64,000 bases of DNA from Pseudomonadota bacterium (GCA_030576275.1 JALIBN010000012.1:124001-188000), one strand, 5' to 3'. Counted from the stretch's first letter, positions 1-8,841 are shown. Translations and numbers: made by a program. The notes: generated by a model from the sequence alone, not told the origin.

Positions 1-385
1 GAATGGACGAAAATACTGCGGTGTTTCTTCTTGAGCTGGATTATCTTAAAACACTAAATAGTAACTTAGGGCATGTTGTTGGTTTTCTTGCTTTTGCAAG
101 AAGTAGCGCAGCGTCTTACCCAATGTAACCTTGAAGGATATACTGCGCAACGGATAGGCAGTGATGAATTTGTGGTGCTATTGGAAGATTTAAGGAGGCA
201 ATCGTTTGAGGCGGCATTTCAAACGGAAGTAATTGCTCAACAAATACTGTACTCATGCCCATCAACCCTATCGCCTTGATGGGCATGAGTATCATCTTAG
301 TCCCATTATAGGAGTTACACTATTCAACGATCATGGAGCTGTAATAGACGTCATAACCTTACCATATGGAAACTTATTATCCTGA
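1..385 (+). pseudogene. Decayed GGDEF (diguanylate cyclase) gene fragment
   Basis: Three successive reading frames carry consecutive parts of one GGDEF domain. From base 3 the frame reads LLELDYLKTLNSNLGH, like the start of a GGDEF domain. From base 73 a second frame reads QEVAQRL and then RIGSDEFVVLLEDL, where the GGDEF signature has become GSDEF. From base 287 a third frame reads YHLSPIIGVTLFNDH, the usual SIGVTLF segment, and stops at 383-385. Two frame changes and a palindrome at 251-290 interrupt the domain, so no functional cyclase is expected. The 5' part lies outside the window. The assignment rests on motif recognition only. Confidence 0.75.
251..290. repeat. Perfect 15-bp inverted repeat inside the GGDEF relic
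   Basis: The arms ACTCATGCCCATCAA (251-265) and TTGATGGGCATGAGT (276-290) are exact reverse complements around a 10-base loop. No T-run follows, so it is not a simple terminator. It sits exactly where the GGDEF relic changes frame, which suggests a small inserted element or a repair scar. Confidence 0.7.
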
Positions 386-417
386 AATTAGGTCATAAAT
401 TGGAATGAGTTATTATT

Positions 418-1755
418 GTGTTATTTCTGAATCATATTTCTGTTGGGGTTGTTCATTTGAGTAGAAAAATTGCTGTGATCGGCTCTGGTATTGCAGGTAT
501 GGCCAGCGCTTGGCTCCTAGGTAGGGATTATCAAGTCACTTTAATCGATAAAAATAATTATATTGGCGGACATACTAATACGGTGTCTGTTTCTGATCCT
601 GTGACAGGTAAGGCGCTAGCGGTTGATACTGGCTTTATCGTTTATAACGAACCCAATTATCCTAATTTAGTTGGATTGTTTAATTCTCTTGGCGTGCAAT
701 CTCGTCCGACAACCATGTCATTTGCAGCTTCTATTATGGATTCAGGTCTCGAGTATGCAGGCAGTGATCTCAACACCTTATTTGCTCAGCGAAGAAACTT
801 ATTATCACCCCGCTTTTTGAAATTAGTTTATGACATTGTAAGGTTTAATCGAGCTGCAAAAGCACTGATTAACGATACCAAATTGAGCTCAGAATTAACT
901 CTGGGTGAGTTTTTACAATTGCATAAGATCGGCAAGGCCATGCAGAACGATTATCTGCTACCAATGGCTGCCGCTATTTGGTCATGTCCACCCAATCAAA
1001 TGGCGGCATTTCCTGCGAGAAGTTTTGCACAATTTTTTGATAATCATGGCTTGCTTAATGTTAAAGATCGGCCTCAATGGCGAACCGTGATGGGGGGTAG
1101 CCAAGCTTATGTTGCCAAACTACTCAATTCTTTTTCAGGTCAAATTATTACTAATAATGGCGTCGTTAAGGTTGATCGGACAGCAGACCTCGTAACACTT
1201 ACCCTTTCAGATGGCCAACAACTAGAGTTTGATGACGTCATTATTGCTACGCATGCAGATGAAGCCTTAGCAATGTTAGCTGAAGCAACCAATGATGAGC
1301 AGCGTTATTTGTCTGCATTTCGTTATCAAGCAAATGACACTTATCTTCATACCGATGAACGTTTGATGCCTAAGCTTAAAACGGTATGGTCTTGTTGGAA
1401 TTATATTGCTAACAAAAGTGACGAGATTACCCCTGCTGTATCAGTCAGTTACTGGATGAATGCACTACAAGGTCTTGATACAACGTCCGATTATTTCGTC
1501 AGTTTAAATCCTATAACGGCTGTCGATCCCGCTAAAGTCATCAAACGAATTCATTACATGCACCCCGTATTTGATAATGTCGCGATGTCGGCTCAAAAGC
1601 AACTTGAATGTCTACAAGGTAAACAACATACATGGTATGCCGGTAGCTACTTTGGATATGGTTTTCATGAAGATGCATTAAGCTCTGCGGTATCGGTTGC
1701 TAAATCATTTGGTATTGACATCCCATGGGAAAGCACTAAAGGTGGGAGCGTATGA
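418..1755 (+). CDS. FAD-dependent amine-oxidase-like oxidoreductase (COG2907 type)
   Basis: The predicted protein is a 445-residue flavoprotein. A Rossmann FAD-binding motif, AVIGSGIAGMASA, lies near residues 19-31, followed by the acidic end of the second strand (LIDKNNYIGGHTNT). This is the amine-oxidase/desaturase-like family that travels with DUF1365 and cyclopropane-fatty-acid-synthase-like proteins. The start is uncertain: GTG at 418 or TTG at 457 (LSRKIAVIG), both with weak ribosome sites; the latter removes an odd 13-residue leader. Its stop overlaps the start of the next gene by four bases (ATGA). The substrate is unknown; the context points to acyl-chain chemistry in the membrane. 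Confidence 0.85.
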   Translation: MLFLNHISVGVVHLSRKIAVIGSGIAGMASAWLLGRDYQVTLIDKNNYIGGHTNTVSVSDPVTGKALAVDTGFIVYNEPNYPNLVGLFNSLGVQSRPTTMSFAASIMDSGLEYAGSDLNTLFAQRRNLLSPRFLKLVYDIVRFNRAAKALINDTKLSSELTLGEFLQLHKIGKAMQNDYLLPMAAAIWSCPPNQMAAFPARSFAQFFDNHGLLNVKDRPQWRTVMGGSQAYVAKLLNSFSGQIITNNGVVKVDRTADLVTLTLSDGQQLEFDDVIIATHADEALAMLAEATNDEQRYLSAFRYQANDTYLHTDERLMPKLKTVWSCWNYIANKSDEITPAVSVSYWMNALQGLDTTSDYFVSLNPITAVDPAKVIKRIHYMHPVFDNVAMSAQKQLECLQGKQHTWYAGSYFGYGFHEDALSSAVSVAKSFGIDIPWESTKGGSV

Positions 1756-2534
1756 GTAGCCTATTATACTTCGGCAATGTGATGCATCAACGGATGATGC
1801 CAATGCGCTATCGTTTTAACTATAAGGTGTTTGGCTTGTTGCTAGATATCGATTCCATTCAGCAAGAAGCTCAGGCAATGACATGGTTCAGCTTTAACCG
1901 CTTTAACTTGCTGAGTGTAAAAACCAAAGATCATGGTGCTTGCGATCAGTCGTCATGGCGGTCATGGGTTTCAAATATATTAGCGGATAGCGGTTTAAAC
2001 AATATTGGTAGGGTTCAACTTTTATGCTTTCCAAGAGTACTTGGATACAGCTTTAACCCCATGTCTGTTTGGTATTGTGAAAATACAGCGGGCGATACCG
2101 TTGCCATCATAAGTGAGGTACGTAATACCTTTGGCGGCCTATATCATTACGTTCATCATAATAATGGCAGTGCATTGAGTTGGCCTGTTGAGTGCATCGC
2201 AGACAAGCGGTTTGATGTCTCGCCTTTTATTGATATGAATCAGCAGTACCATTTTAAATTCAGCAAGTCACAGTCAGCGCTCACTATCTTAATTAACGAG
2301 TATCAAGATGACGCCCTTCATTTAGTTGCGTCACAAACGGTAGCGACTGAAGCCATTACAAACATGAAACTACTACGTGCATTTTTCATGATGCCGATGA
2401 TGTCATTCAAAATCATGCTGATGATTCATTGGCATGCATTAAAAATTTGGCTACGTGGCGGTAAATTTCACTCCTATGACAAAGCAAACCAACAAGAGGT
2501 CAAAAGCGAATGGCTAGTCAAAACGCCCAAGTAA
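1752..2534 (+). CDS. DUF1365 family protein
   Basis: A 260-residue protein with the DUF1365 signatures FNYKVFGLLLDID near the N terminus, FPRVLGYSFNPMSVWYC in the middle and EVRNTFGGLYHYV. Members of this family are almost always encoded between a COG2907 flavoprotein and a CFA-synthase-like methyltransferase, as here; their biochemical role is not established. Start and stop overlap both neighbours (4 bases upstream, 25 downstream), a sign of translational coupling. A hydrophobic stretch near residues 208-230 (LLRAFFMMPMMSFKIMLMIH) may associate with the membrane. Confidence 0.9.
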   Translation: MSSLLYFGNVMHQRMMPMRYRFNYKVFGLLLDIDSIQQEAQAMTWFSFNRFNLLSVKTKDHGACDQSSWRSWVSNILADSGLNNIGRVQLLCFPRVLGYSFNPMSVWYCENTAGDTVAIISEVRNTFGGLYHYVHHNNGSALSWPVECIADKRFDVSPFIDMNQQYHFKFSKSQSALTILINEYQDDALHLVASQTVATEAITNMKLLRAFFMMPMMSFKIMLMIHWHALKIWLRGGKFHSYDKANQQEVKSEWLVKTPK

Positions 2535-3727
2535 CGTTATTACCTAACTCAAACGCACCTATCGCGGTTCGGTTGTTATACAAACTACTATCTAATTGTA
2601 AAGTCGGTTCACTTCATATCAAATTAGGTGAGGAAGTTTACCTTTTACAGGCAAAGGGCGCTGGGCCAGATGCTCATATTGAGGTGCATAATCCCTTTAA
2701 AATGATCAAGCGTTTCAGCCGACATGGTGAAGTTGGGTTTGCTGAATCATATATGAGTGGTGACTGGGAAACTGAGAATTTATCAACCTTGCTCTATTGG
2801 GGGGCGCTTAACTTAGAGGGTTTGTTTCATGCTCTGCAGGCTAACTTTTTTGTCAAATGGTTTAACCGTTTTCGCCACCTGATTCGCCATAACAGTGAAC
2901 AGGGAAGTAAGCGTAATATATCTGCACACTATGATCTCGGTAATGATTTTTACGCGCTGTGGCTAGATTCGACAATGACCTATTCAAGTGCAATCTTCTC
3001 ATCAGAAGACCAGCCACTTGAGCAGGCACAAATAGCTAAATACCAACAACTACTGGACTCGTTGAATGCCAAACCTGGCCAGCATATTCTCGAAGTTGGC
3101 TGTGGTTGGGGTGGTTTTGCCGAATATGCTGCTCAGAGAGGGTTTCGTGTAACAGGCATTACCCTATCGACCGAACAATTGGCGTGGGCGCAAAAACGTA
3201 TTTCGGATGCCGGCTTAAGCCATTTGGCTGATCTCAAACTTCAAGACTATCGTCACCTCACCGATGAGTTTGACCATGTAGTGAGTATTGAAATGTTTGA
3301 AGCGGTTGGTGAACGCTATTGGCCTGAGTATTTCAATATGTTGTATGCGCGACTCAAGCCAGGTGGCAAAGTCGCCTTGCAAGTGATTACTATTGATCAT
3401 CAATATTTTGATTATTACAGGCAAACGGTCGATTTTATTCAGCTTTATATCTTTCCCGGTGGAATGTTGCCATCCCCCGAAGTCTTTGCTGAGCATGCAG
3501 ATAAGGCAGGATTGATAATCGATAAAGCAACGGATTATGGTCATGATTATGAACAGACACTAAAGCTATGGCATAAGCGTTTCAACGAGGTTGTTCATAA
3601 TGTTGAGGCCCTTGGCTATGATCAACGCTTTATCAAAATGTGGCGTTATTATTTGTCTTATTGTGAAGCGGGGTTCCGGACAGAGCATACTGGCGTTTAT
3701 CAGTATCTGATGTCAAAACCCATCTAA
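2510..3727 (+). CDS. cfa: Cyclopropane-fatty-acyl-phospholipid synthase-like methyltransferase
   Basis: A 405-residue SAM-dependent methyltransferase of the CFA synthase family. The SAM-binding glycine motif EVGCGWGGFAEYAAQRG begins near residue 195; SIEMFEAVGERYW and FPGGMLPSPEVF are the conserved active-site segments. The reaction is expected to be methylation or cyclopropanation of unsaturated acyl chains in membrane phospholipid. The start overlaps DUF1365 by 25 bases. Pairing with a flavoprotein leaves open that the product is a methylated or furan-type fatty acid, not a plain cyclopropane; this is inference from context. Confidence 0.92.
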   Translation: MASQNAQVTLLPNSNAPIAVRLLYKLLSNCKVGSLHIKLGEEVYLLQAKGAGPDAHIEVHNPFKMIKRFSRHGEVGFAESYMSGDWETENLSTLLYWGALNLEGLFHALQANFFVKWFNRFRHLIRHNSEQGSKRNISAHYDLGNDFYALWLDSTMTYSSAIFSSEDQPLEQAQIAKYQQLLDSLNAKPGQHILEVGCGWGGFAEYAAQRGFRVTGITLSTEQLAWAQKRISDAGLSHLADLKLQDYRHLTDEFDHVVSIEMFEAVGERYWPEYFNMLYARLKPGGKVALQVITIDHQYFDYYRQTVDFIQLYIFPGGMLPSPEVFAEHADKAGLIIDKATDYGHDYEQTLKLWHKRFNEVVHNVEALGYDQRFIKMWRYYLSYCEAGFRTEHTGVYQYLMSKPI

Positions 3728-5023
3728 ATGTTAACCAAAAAACTACATTATTGGTTTTATGGCTTGCCTGCATTGCCTCTGGCTGCCTTAGGATTGCCAC
3801 TTTATATCTATCTACCAACCTTTTATGCTGATCAACTTGGCTTGGGTCTGACCCTCGTCGGCAGTATCCTGTTGATTTCTCGTATTACTGATGTGATTTC
3901 TGATCCATTGATTGGTTTGCTTTCGGATTGGTTACCCATTAAATCACGGCGAAAATGGTTAATGGCAATAGCGACGCCGTTGTTGTTAGTGGCTGTCTGG
4001 GCGTTGTTTATACCGCCCCCTGATGCTGGTATCTGGTGGTTATTCTGCTGGAGTATTCTGGTCTATTTAGCTTGGAGTTTATTAACCTTGCCCTACACCG
4101 CTTGGGGGGCAGAGTTATCGACAGATTATGACCAACGTAGTGTTATTACGGCAAGTAGAGAAACGTGTGTTCTGATTGGCACATTGATTGCTGCAGGGCT
4201 TCCATTAGCTATGGGATTAACCAGTGACGAACCTGGTGAAGCATTAAGACTTCTCGCACAATTTTTAGTGGTGATGTTGCCCGTCACGATCATGATCTGT
4301 TTGTTCGGTGTTAAGGAAAACTCCACACCTTCTCGACCCATTAATTTTCTAGCAGGCTTATCGCTATTGAATGAAAATCATTTATTTAAGCGATTGTTAT
4401 TTGCTTACTTAATGAATGGGATAGCCAATGGATTGCCAGCTACCTTATTTTTATTATTTGTCAGCTATGTTTTAGTGGCACCCGATCAATTCGGGATGCT
4501 ACTATCTGCATATTTCTTGAGTGGATTGATTGGGTTACCTCTTGGCCTTGCCTTATCTAAACGATTTAGTAAGCATCGAATCTGGAGTATATCGATGTTA
4601 TGGGCGACCGTTATTTTTATGTGGGTGCCTTTCCTAGGTGAGGGTGACGTTGTAGCTTTTTTAGTGATTTGTATTTTATCTGGCCTTAGTTTGGGGATTG
4701 ATATGGCCTTGCCTGCATCAATTCAGGCGGATGTCATCGATATTGATAATGTTAAAGGTGGTGGTCAACGCAGTGGGTTTTTCTTCGGTATTTGGGGAAT
4801 GGTAACTAAATTATCGCTGGCATTAGCCGTTGGAATTGCCTTTCCACTTTTAACCTTCTTGGGCTTTGATACCACACATACCTCTATAGGCAATAATACA
4901 ATGGCCCTTTCATTACTCTATGGGTTAATGCCTATTCCGTTTAAACTAATTGCTGCATGGTCGATGTGGAGATTTCCTCTAGATCGAAAACAATACTCTG
5001 TGCTTCGCCAACAACTTGATTAA
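3728..5023 (+). CDS. MFS transporter, GPH/MelB-like
   Basis: A 431-residue membrane protein with about twelve hydrophobic segments. The loop after the second segment, DPLIGLLSDWLPIKSRRKW, matches the DPxxGxxSDR-type motif of glycoside-pentoside-hexuronide cation symporters. The ATG follows the stop of the methyltransferase gene without a gap. In this conserved lipid-modification cluster the transporter's cargo is unknown, and a lipid-related role is as likely as sugar transport. Confidence 0.85.
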   Translation: MLTKKLHYWFYGLPALPLAALGLPLYIYLPTFYADQLGLGLTLVGSILLISRITDVISDPLIGLLSDWLPIKSRRKWLMAIATPLLLVAVWALFIPPPDAGIWWLFCWSILVYLAWSLLTLPYTAWGAELSTDYDQRSVITASRETCVLIGTLIAAGLPLAMGLTSDEPGEALRLLAQFLVVMLPVTIMICLFGVKENSTPSRPINFLAGLSLLNENHLFKRLLFAYLMNGIANGLPATLFLLFVSYVLVAPDQFGMLLSAYFLSGLIGLPLGLALSKRFSKHRIWSISMLWATVIFMWVPFLGEGDVVAFLVICILSGLSLGIDMALPASIQADVIDIDNVKGGGQRSGFFFGIWGMVTKLSLALAVGIAFPLLTFLGFDTTHTSIGNNTMALSLLYGLMPIPFKLIAAWSMWRFPLDRKQYSVLRQQLD

Positions 5024-5033
5024 GGAACTTCTA

Positions 5034-5549
5034 ATGAAAAAATACTTCTTACTGTTACTTATTTTATTATCTGGATGTAGCACTATGTCGATCGAAAGCT
5101 ATCGTGAAAGTACACCGCGTTTTATTCTTGAAGATTATTTTGTTGGTCAAACACAAGCTTGGGGTATATTTCAGGGTCGTAATGGTCAGGTTGAACGACA
5201 GTTTACGGTTGATATCACTGGTCGAATGGAAGATGACAAGTTAATCTTAGAAGAAGATTTTCTATATACTGATGGTAAGCGTGACCGTCGTGTGTGGACT
5301 ATTACTAAGCTTGATGAACATACTTATCAAGGTCAGGCTGCTGATGTGGTTGGTGTTGCATCGGGTAAGTCATTTGGCAATGCACTTAATTGGTCTTATA
5401 CGATGGACCTGCCATACAAAGATGGCACCGTTAAAGTAAAGTTTGATGACTGGATGTTTTTGCAACCTGATGGAATTTTAATAAACAAAGCAAAAATGAC
5501 CAAGTTTGGTATTTACCTTGGTGAAGTCACATTGGTGTTTCAAAAATAG
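5034..5549 (+). CDS. DUF3833 family lipoprotein
   Basis: A 171-residue protein with a lipoprotein signal peptide, MKKYFLLLLILLSGC, with the lipidated cysteine at residue 15. The body fits DUF3833: FILEDYFVGQTQAWGIFQ near the N terminus and a closing segment rich in beta structure. The ATG at 5034 is preferred over an in-frame TTG at 5016 because AAGGAA lies just upstream and the signal peptide then begins at residue 1. The gene lies 10 bases after the MFS gene. Family function is unknown; it belongs to the CFA/DUF1365 neighbourhood. Confidence 0.88.
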   Translation: MKKYFLLLLILLSGCSTMSIESYRESTPRFILEDYFVGQTQAWGIFQGRNGQVERQFTVDITGRMEDDKLILEEDFLYTDGKRDRRVWTITKLDEHTYQGQAADVVGVASGKSFGNALNWSYTMDLPYKDGTVKVKFDDWMFLQPDGILINKAKMTKFGIYLGEVTLVFQK

Positions 5550-5560
5550 GATAAATAAAC

Positions 5561-6106
5561 ATGCGTTTAATACTCTTTTTTATATCTTTATTTTTAATGG
5601 GTTTGGCTCAGGCTACGCCATTAATTCACCCTGACTTTCAGCCTCTAAGAGAGAACATTGAATTAAAAGCAACTGCTACTGCCAAATGGTTAGCATTTGT
5701 CTCGGTATATGATGTTGGGCTTTATGCGAGTCCGAACGCTAAGACCAGTGATCTACTTCATTCAAAAATGCCATTATCTTTGGAAATACATTATCGGGTG
5801 GGGGTAAAGAAGCAACAATTAATTGAGGCGGCTGAGGTTGCTCTGGCACGACAGAATTCGGAGGAAACACGCCAAAAATTTAAAGCCTCTGTCGATGAGT
5901 TACATCATTTTTATCAAGATGTTGAAGAAGGGGATAGATTTAGAGTTGATATCAAGCTGGATTCTGGTTTAGCACTGTATTTTAATGATCAATTACGTTA
6001 TCAGAATACCAGCTTAGACTTTGCTAATTACTACATTGGACTTTGGCTGGCCGAAAATCCATTATCAGATAAAGTGAGAGCGTCATTACTTAATTGGTCG
6101 CTTTAA
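5561..6106 (+). CDS. Chalcone isomerase-like periplasmic protein
   Basis: A 181-residue protein with a Sec signal peptide cleaved after LMGLAQA (about residue 18). The mature part resembles the bacterial chalcone-isomerase-like family (WLAFVSVYDVGLYASP early, a short YFNDQLRYQ segment and a C-terminal FANYYIGLWL). It is the last gene of the operon starting at 418. Its 3' end overlaps the opposing SnoaL-like gene by 17 bases, tail to tail. Bacterial members generally lack demonstrated isomerase activity; the link to acyl-chain modification is by neighbourhood only. Confidence 0.85.
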   Translation: MRLILFFISLFLMGLAQATPLIHPDFQPLRENIELKATATAKWLAFVSVYDVGLYASPNAKTSDLLHSKMPLSLEIHYRVGVKKQQLIEAAEVALARQNSEETRQKFKASVDELHHFYQDVEEGDRFRVDIKLDSGLALYFNDQLRYQNTSLDFANYYIGLWLAENPLSDKVRASLLNWSL

Positions 6107-6530
6107 TAGCGCTCACTTGACGTTGAATAAATCGAAGTAAACCACCAATGAACGGTAGTTTCATATAAAACTGTTCGCTCGCATCCCAGTAGTCAATATG
6201 TTCCGAGGCCAAGCCTTGCTGATTAAAGACGACTCTACTTATACCGATCAATGTGATGCTCTTTTTTTTCAGTTGAGCATTAAATTGCCATTTAATATAG
6301 GCAACATCACCCGTTAACAAGGCTTCATCAACATGGAAGTTTGGATTACTGAGTGTGTTGAACATATGCTCAAAAATATGAGTGATTTTGTCTATGCCAT
6401 GAACTTCATTAAAAGGGTCTTTGAAGTGTGCATCTGATGTAAAAAAACGATCTAAGTGGACAAGATCATCAGTTTTCATATTTTCAAAAAACGATACATA
6501 ATCATTTAATGCAAGCTGGTGGTTTGCCAT
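6090..6530 (-). CDS. SnoaL/NTF2-like fold protein
   Basis: A 146-residue protein resembling the SnoaL-like / nuclear transport factor 2 fold: DYVSFFENMKTDDLVHLDRF, then TSDAHFKDPFNEVHG and a terminal beta segment including FNQQGLASEHIDYWD. The start at 6530 (MANHQLAL) is chosen because it lies just beyond the stop of the upstream dehydrogenase gene; a longer reading would overlap it by 55 bases. It is encoded with the SDR gene and converges on the lipid operon. Function unknown. Confidence 0.8.
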   Translation of the reverse strand: MANHQLALNDYVSFFENMKTDDLVHLDRFFTSDAHFKDPFNEVHGIDKITHIFEHMFNTLSNPNFHVDEALLTGDVAYIKWQFNAQLKKKSITLIGISRVVFNQQGLASEHIDYWDASEQFYMKLPFIGGLLRFIQRQVSAIKATN

Positions 6531-6535
6531 GACAG

Positions 6536-7291
6536 CTATTTCCCAGTGATTTTTGTGACAAGATAGAAATACCAACGGTAGGGCAAGCATCGTAATAGCT
6601 TCATGATATAAGTAAAACGCTTTGGAAAGGTGATTTCAAAGCTGTCATTGTCTAAGGCGTTAATTATTTTCTCTGCAGCTTTTTCGGCTGATATTTGTGC
6701 CGGCATCTTAAAGTCGTTTTGCTCGGTTAACTTGGTAGATACAAAACCAGGATTCACTATTCGCAGTAATACACCCTCTTTTTTTAGTGGGATATGTAAA
6801 GATTCAGCAAAATTAATCAATGCTGCTTTTGTAGCGCCATAGGGCCCTGCATCGGGCAACCCACAATAACCAGCCACACTCGACATAATTAAAATTTGTC
6901 CTTTATGTGCCGCTTTCATTGCAGGTAAGGCACTGGCTAGACCATTTATTACACCGAGGTAATTCACCGAGTTTAGTTTATGAATCAAGTCTAAATCAAA
7001 ATTTTCAGCAGCCATCGGCGTGTAGTCGCCGGCATTAAGGATGACTAAAGATGGGCTGCCCCATTGATTCAATATGGAATCAAATACTTTAACATTTGCT
7101 AACTTATCGGTAACATCAAGCACTAGATAGTCAATTGATGAATGTTCCATCGACAATAATTTAAGTTTAGATTCTGTTCTGCCAGACACAATGACATGCC
7201 AACCTAATCCTGATAAACCTATAGCTAAGGCTTTCCCTATGCCTGAACCACCACCCGTTATCCACGCTAATTTGTTTTTATCAACAGTCAT
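6536..7291 (-). CDS. Short-chain dehydrogenase/reductase
   Basis: A 251-residue SDR. The cofactor motif TGGGSGIG is at residues 12-19, the NAG element appears as LNAG, a serine lies in IMSSVAGYCGL, and the catalytic YxxxK is Tyr151-Gly-Ala-Thr-Lys155. Substrate unknown; the C-terminal hydrophobic tail (LLRCLPYRWYFYLVTKI) suggests membrane association. The downstream SnoaL-like gene is 5 bases away. SDR plus SnoaL-like genes often accompany the CFA/DUF1365 cluster, so a shared lipid role is plausible. Confidence 0.9.
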   Translation of the reverse strand: MTVDKNKLAWITGGGSGIGKALAIGLSGLGWHVIVSGRTESKLKLLSMEHSSIDYLVLDVTDKLANVKVFDSILNQWGSPSLVILNAGDYTPMAAENFDLDLIHKLNSVNYLGVINGLASALPAMKAAHKGQILIMSSVAGYCGLPDAGPYGATKAALINFAESLHIPLKKEGVLLRIVNPGFVSTKLTEQNDFKMPAQISAEKAAEKIINALDNDSFEITFPKRFTYIMKLLRCLPYRWYFYLVTKITGK

Positions 7292-7345
7292 TATTTGATT
7301 TCACTCATTAATTTATCAAAATGAGAACAGTCTAATCAAAGGGCA

Positions 7346-7525
7346 TCAACTTGGTTGATTAACCCTTTTCGACTCTTCTAATAGTGTTAGTATCGTTGAA
7401 TCAGTCATTCGCCAAGGCTTTCCTTCGCATTTAGAAATGTATATACAATCAGCTGTACAGCCTCTGCAAGGTACGATTGGATTTACAACATTAGCTTTTT
7501 CTGGTGTTGACTGACTTGAAGACAT
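7346..7525 (-). CDS. Small cysteine-rich protein, 59 residues
   Basis: A complete 59-codon frame. The protein begins MSSSQSTPEK and contains VPCRGCTADCIYISKCEGKP, with cysteines at residues 20, 23, 27 and 33 (C-x2-C-x3-C-x5-C), a spacing that suggests metal or Fe-S binding. AGAG lies about 7 bases before the ATG. The run CxGKPWR looks conserved-protein-like, but I cannot name a family. It lies upstream of the SDR gene on the same strand, 54 bases away, and may share its promoter. Confidence 0.6.
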   Translation of the reverse strand: MSSSQSTPEKANVVNPIVPCRGCTADCIYISKCEGKPWRMTDSTILTLLEESKRVNQPS

Positions 7526-7867
7526 AAATTCTCTGCTTTTATTACGTTAATAATGGCAATAATGCATATTGCTGGACGTTATTATCCTAGCTAATGACTA
7601 GATAAAATAACTTAAGTTCATATCTTACCTGACATAAAAGCAGATTAGAGAAATTATCTCCCCTCCTTCTTCGTATATAAGAGATAAAGTGATGCCAAAA
7701 CATCCTGCTGGTTGTTTGATGAAGGTATTTAGTTGTCAGCATATATCGAGGTCTTTTCACCTATGTGGTATCCATTTTTTATGGTTCACCATCCTGATCT
7801 TGGCTGTTGAAAACAGAGTTGTTATATAGTAGATTAATTTTCGATAGTTATTTTGATTGGTGAGTAT
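7526..7867. other. Intergenic stretch without a recognised gene
   Basis: This gap separates a minus-strand small gene from a plus-strand lipoprotein gene, so it should hold two divergent promoters. AT-rich stretches are present but no convincing -35/-10 pair, riboswitch or RNA gene could be picked out by eye. A weak TTATCTC / GAGATAA inverted repeat is near 7655-7690. Confidence 0.4.
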
Positions 7868-8137
7868 ATGAATATTAAATTTACAGTCCTGTGTCTTGCT
7901 GTTTTTCTAAGTGGTTGTGCCATTGAGCCAACGCCACTTAATCGGGCTGATGGTCAACAGGGCTTCACTATGAATTGCAATTCAGGTTTAGAAAAGTGCA
8001 ATCAGAAATCTGCTGAATTGTGTCCTGCAGGCTACGATATTATCGAACACTCTAAAAAAGCATCAACAGTTGTGCCGCATTATGGTGAATATCCTATGAC
8101 CATAAAGACCGAGAGCCTTACTATTAAGTGTAAGTAG
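7868..8137 (+). CDS. Small secreted lipoprotein, function unknown
   Basis: An 89-residue protein with a lipoprotein signal (MNIKFTVLCLAVFLSGC, lipidated Cys17). The mature part has further cysteines in GFTMNCNSGLEKCNQKS and AELCPAGYDII, plus one near the C terminus, spaced for disulfides. The ATG at 7868 is preferred over TTG at 7853 because GGTGAG precedes it. Similar short cysteine-containing lipoproteins occur in many gammaproteobacteria, without known function. It stands alone between intergenic stretches. Confidence 0.75.
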   Translation: MNIKFTVLCLAVFLSGCAIEPTPLNRADGQQGFTMNCNSGLEKCNQKSAELCPAGYDIIEHSKKASTVVPHYGEYPMTIKTESLTIKCK

Positions 8138-8289
8138 CAAGATAAGTGTTGTATCCTCGCCGCGACCTTTCGTTGCATTCTTTATATTCCAAATTATAGT
8201 AGCTACAAGAGTTTTGTTATATTGCCTTAATGATAGTATAGGGCGTTATTCAGTAAATTTAAGCCATCAACACTGGGAAGGATGACGTT

Positions 8290-8841
8290 ATGTCTAAAAC
8301 AGCATTAATTATTGTCGATTTACAAAATGATTATTTCAAAGGTGGTAAGTGGGAGCTAGAGGGAACCGAAGCTGCAACGATAAAAGCAACCTCATTGCTC
8401 AAACGCTTTAGAGAAAAAGGATTGCCGGTCGTGCATATACGCCATGAGTTTCCAACGGATGATGCACCATTTTTTGCGCCTAATTCGGAGGGTGCAAAAG
8501 TATATCCGCCAGTGCAGGAAGTGGCGGGTGAGCCCGTTGTAGTGAAGCATCAAATCAATAGCTTTAGAGAGACCGGACTAAAAGAAGTTTTAGATGGATT
8601 ACAGGTTGATAGTGTATTGATTTGTGGCGCCATGAGTCATATGTGCATTGATGCCGTTACTCGTGCCGCGAATGATTTTGGTTATAAGTGTTCGGTGGCT
8701 CATGATGCCTGTGCTACCTTAGCCTTGGAATTTGATGGTGTCCATGTTCCAGCAAAACAAGTGCATGCTGCTTTTATGGCGGCCCTTGGTTTTGCTTATG
8801 CAAATGTGGTTTCAACGGAGAAGCTTTTAGCTGAAATCTAG
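8290..8841 (+). CDS. Isochorismatase-family cysteine hydrolase
   Basis: A 183-residue hydrolase. The catalytic triad is visible: Asp10 in IIVDLQNDYF, Lys86 in VVVKHQINSF and Cys119 in AMSHMCIDAVTRAA. The fold covers nicotinamidases, isochorismatases and related amidases; the metal-binding histidines typical of nicotinamidase are not clear, so a general amidohydrolase label is safer. GGAAGGA lies 9 bases before the ATG. It is monocistronic, followed by terminator-like hairpins. Confidence 0.88.
   Translation: MSKTALIIVDLQNDYFKGGKWELEGTEAATIKATSLLKRFREKGLPVVHIRHEFPTDDAPFFAPNSEGAKVYPPVQEVAGEPVVVKHQINSFRETGLKEVLDGLQVDSVLICGAMSHMCIDAVTRAANDFGYKCSVAHDACATLALEFDGVHVPAKQVHAAFMAALGFAYANVVSTEKLLAEI

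Noticed and set aside
418-6106. ECF sigma/ChrR control of the lipid operon
   Set aside because: Such clusters are often under a sigma-E/ChrR pair, but no sigma or anti-sigma gene and no convincing promoter motif were found here.
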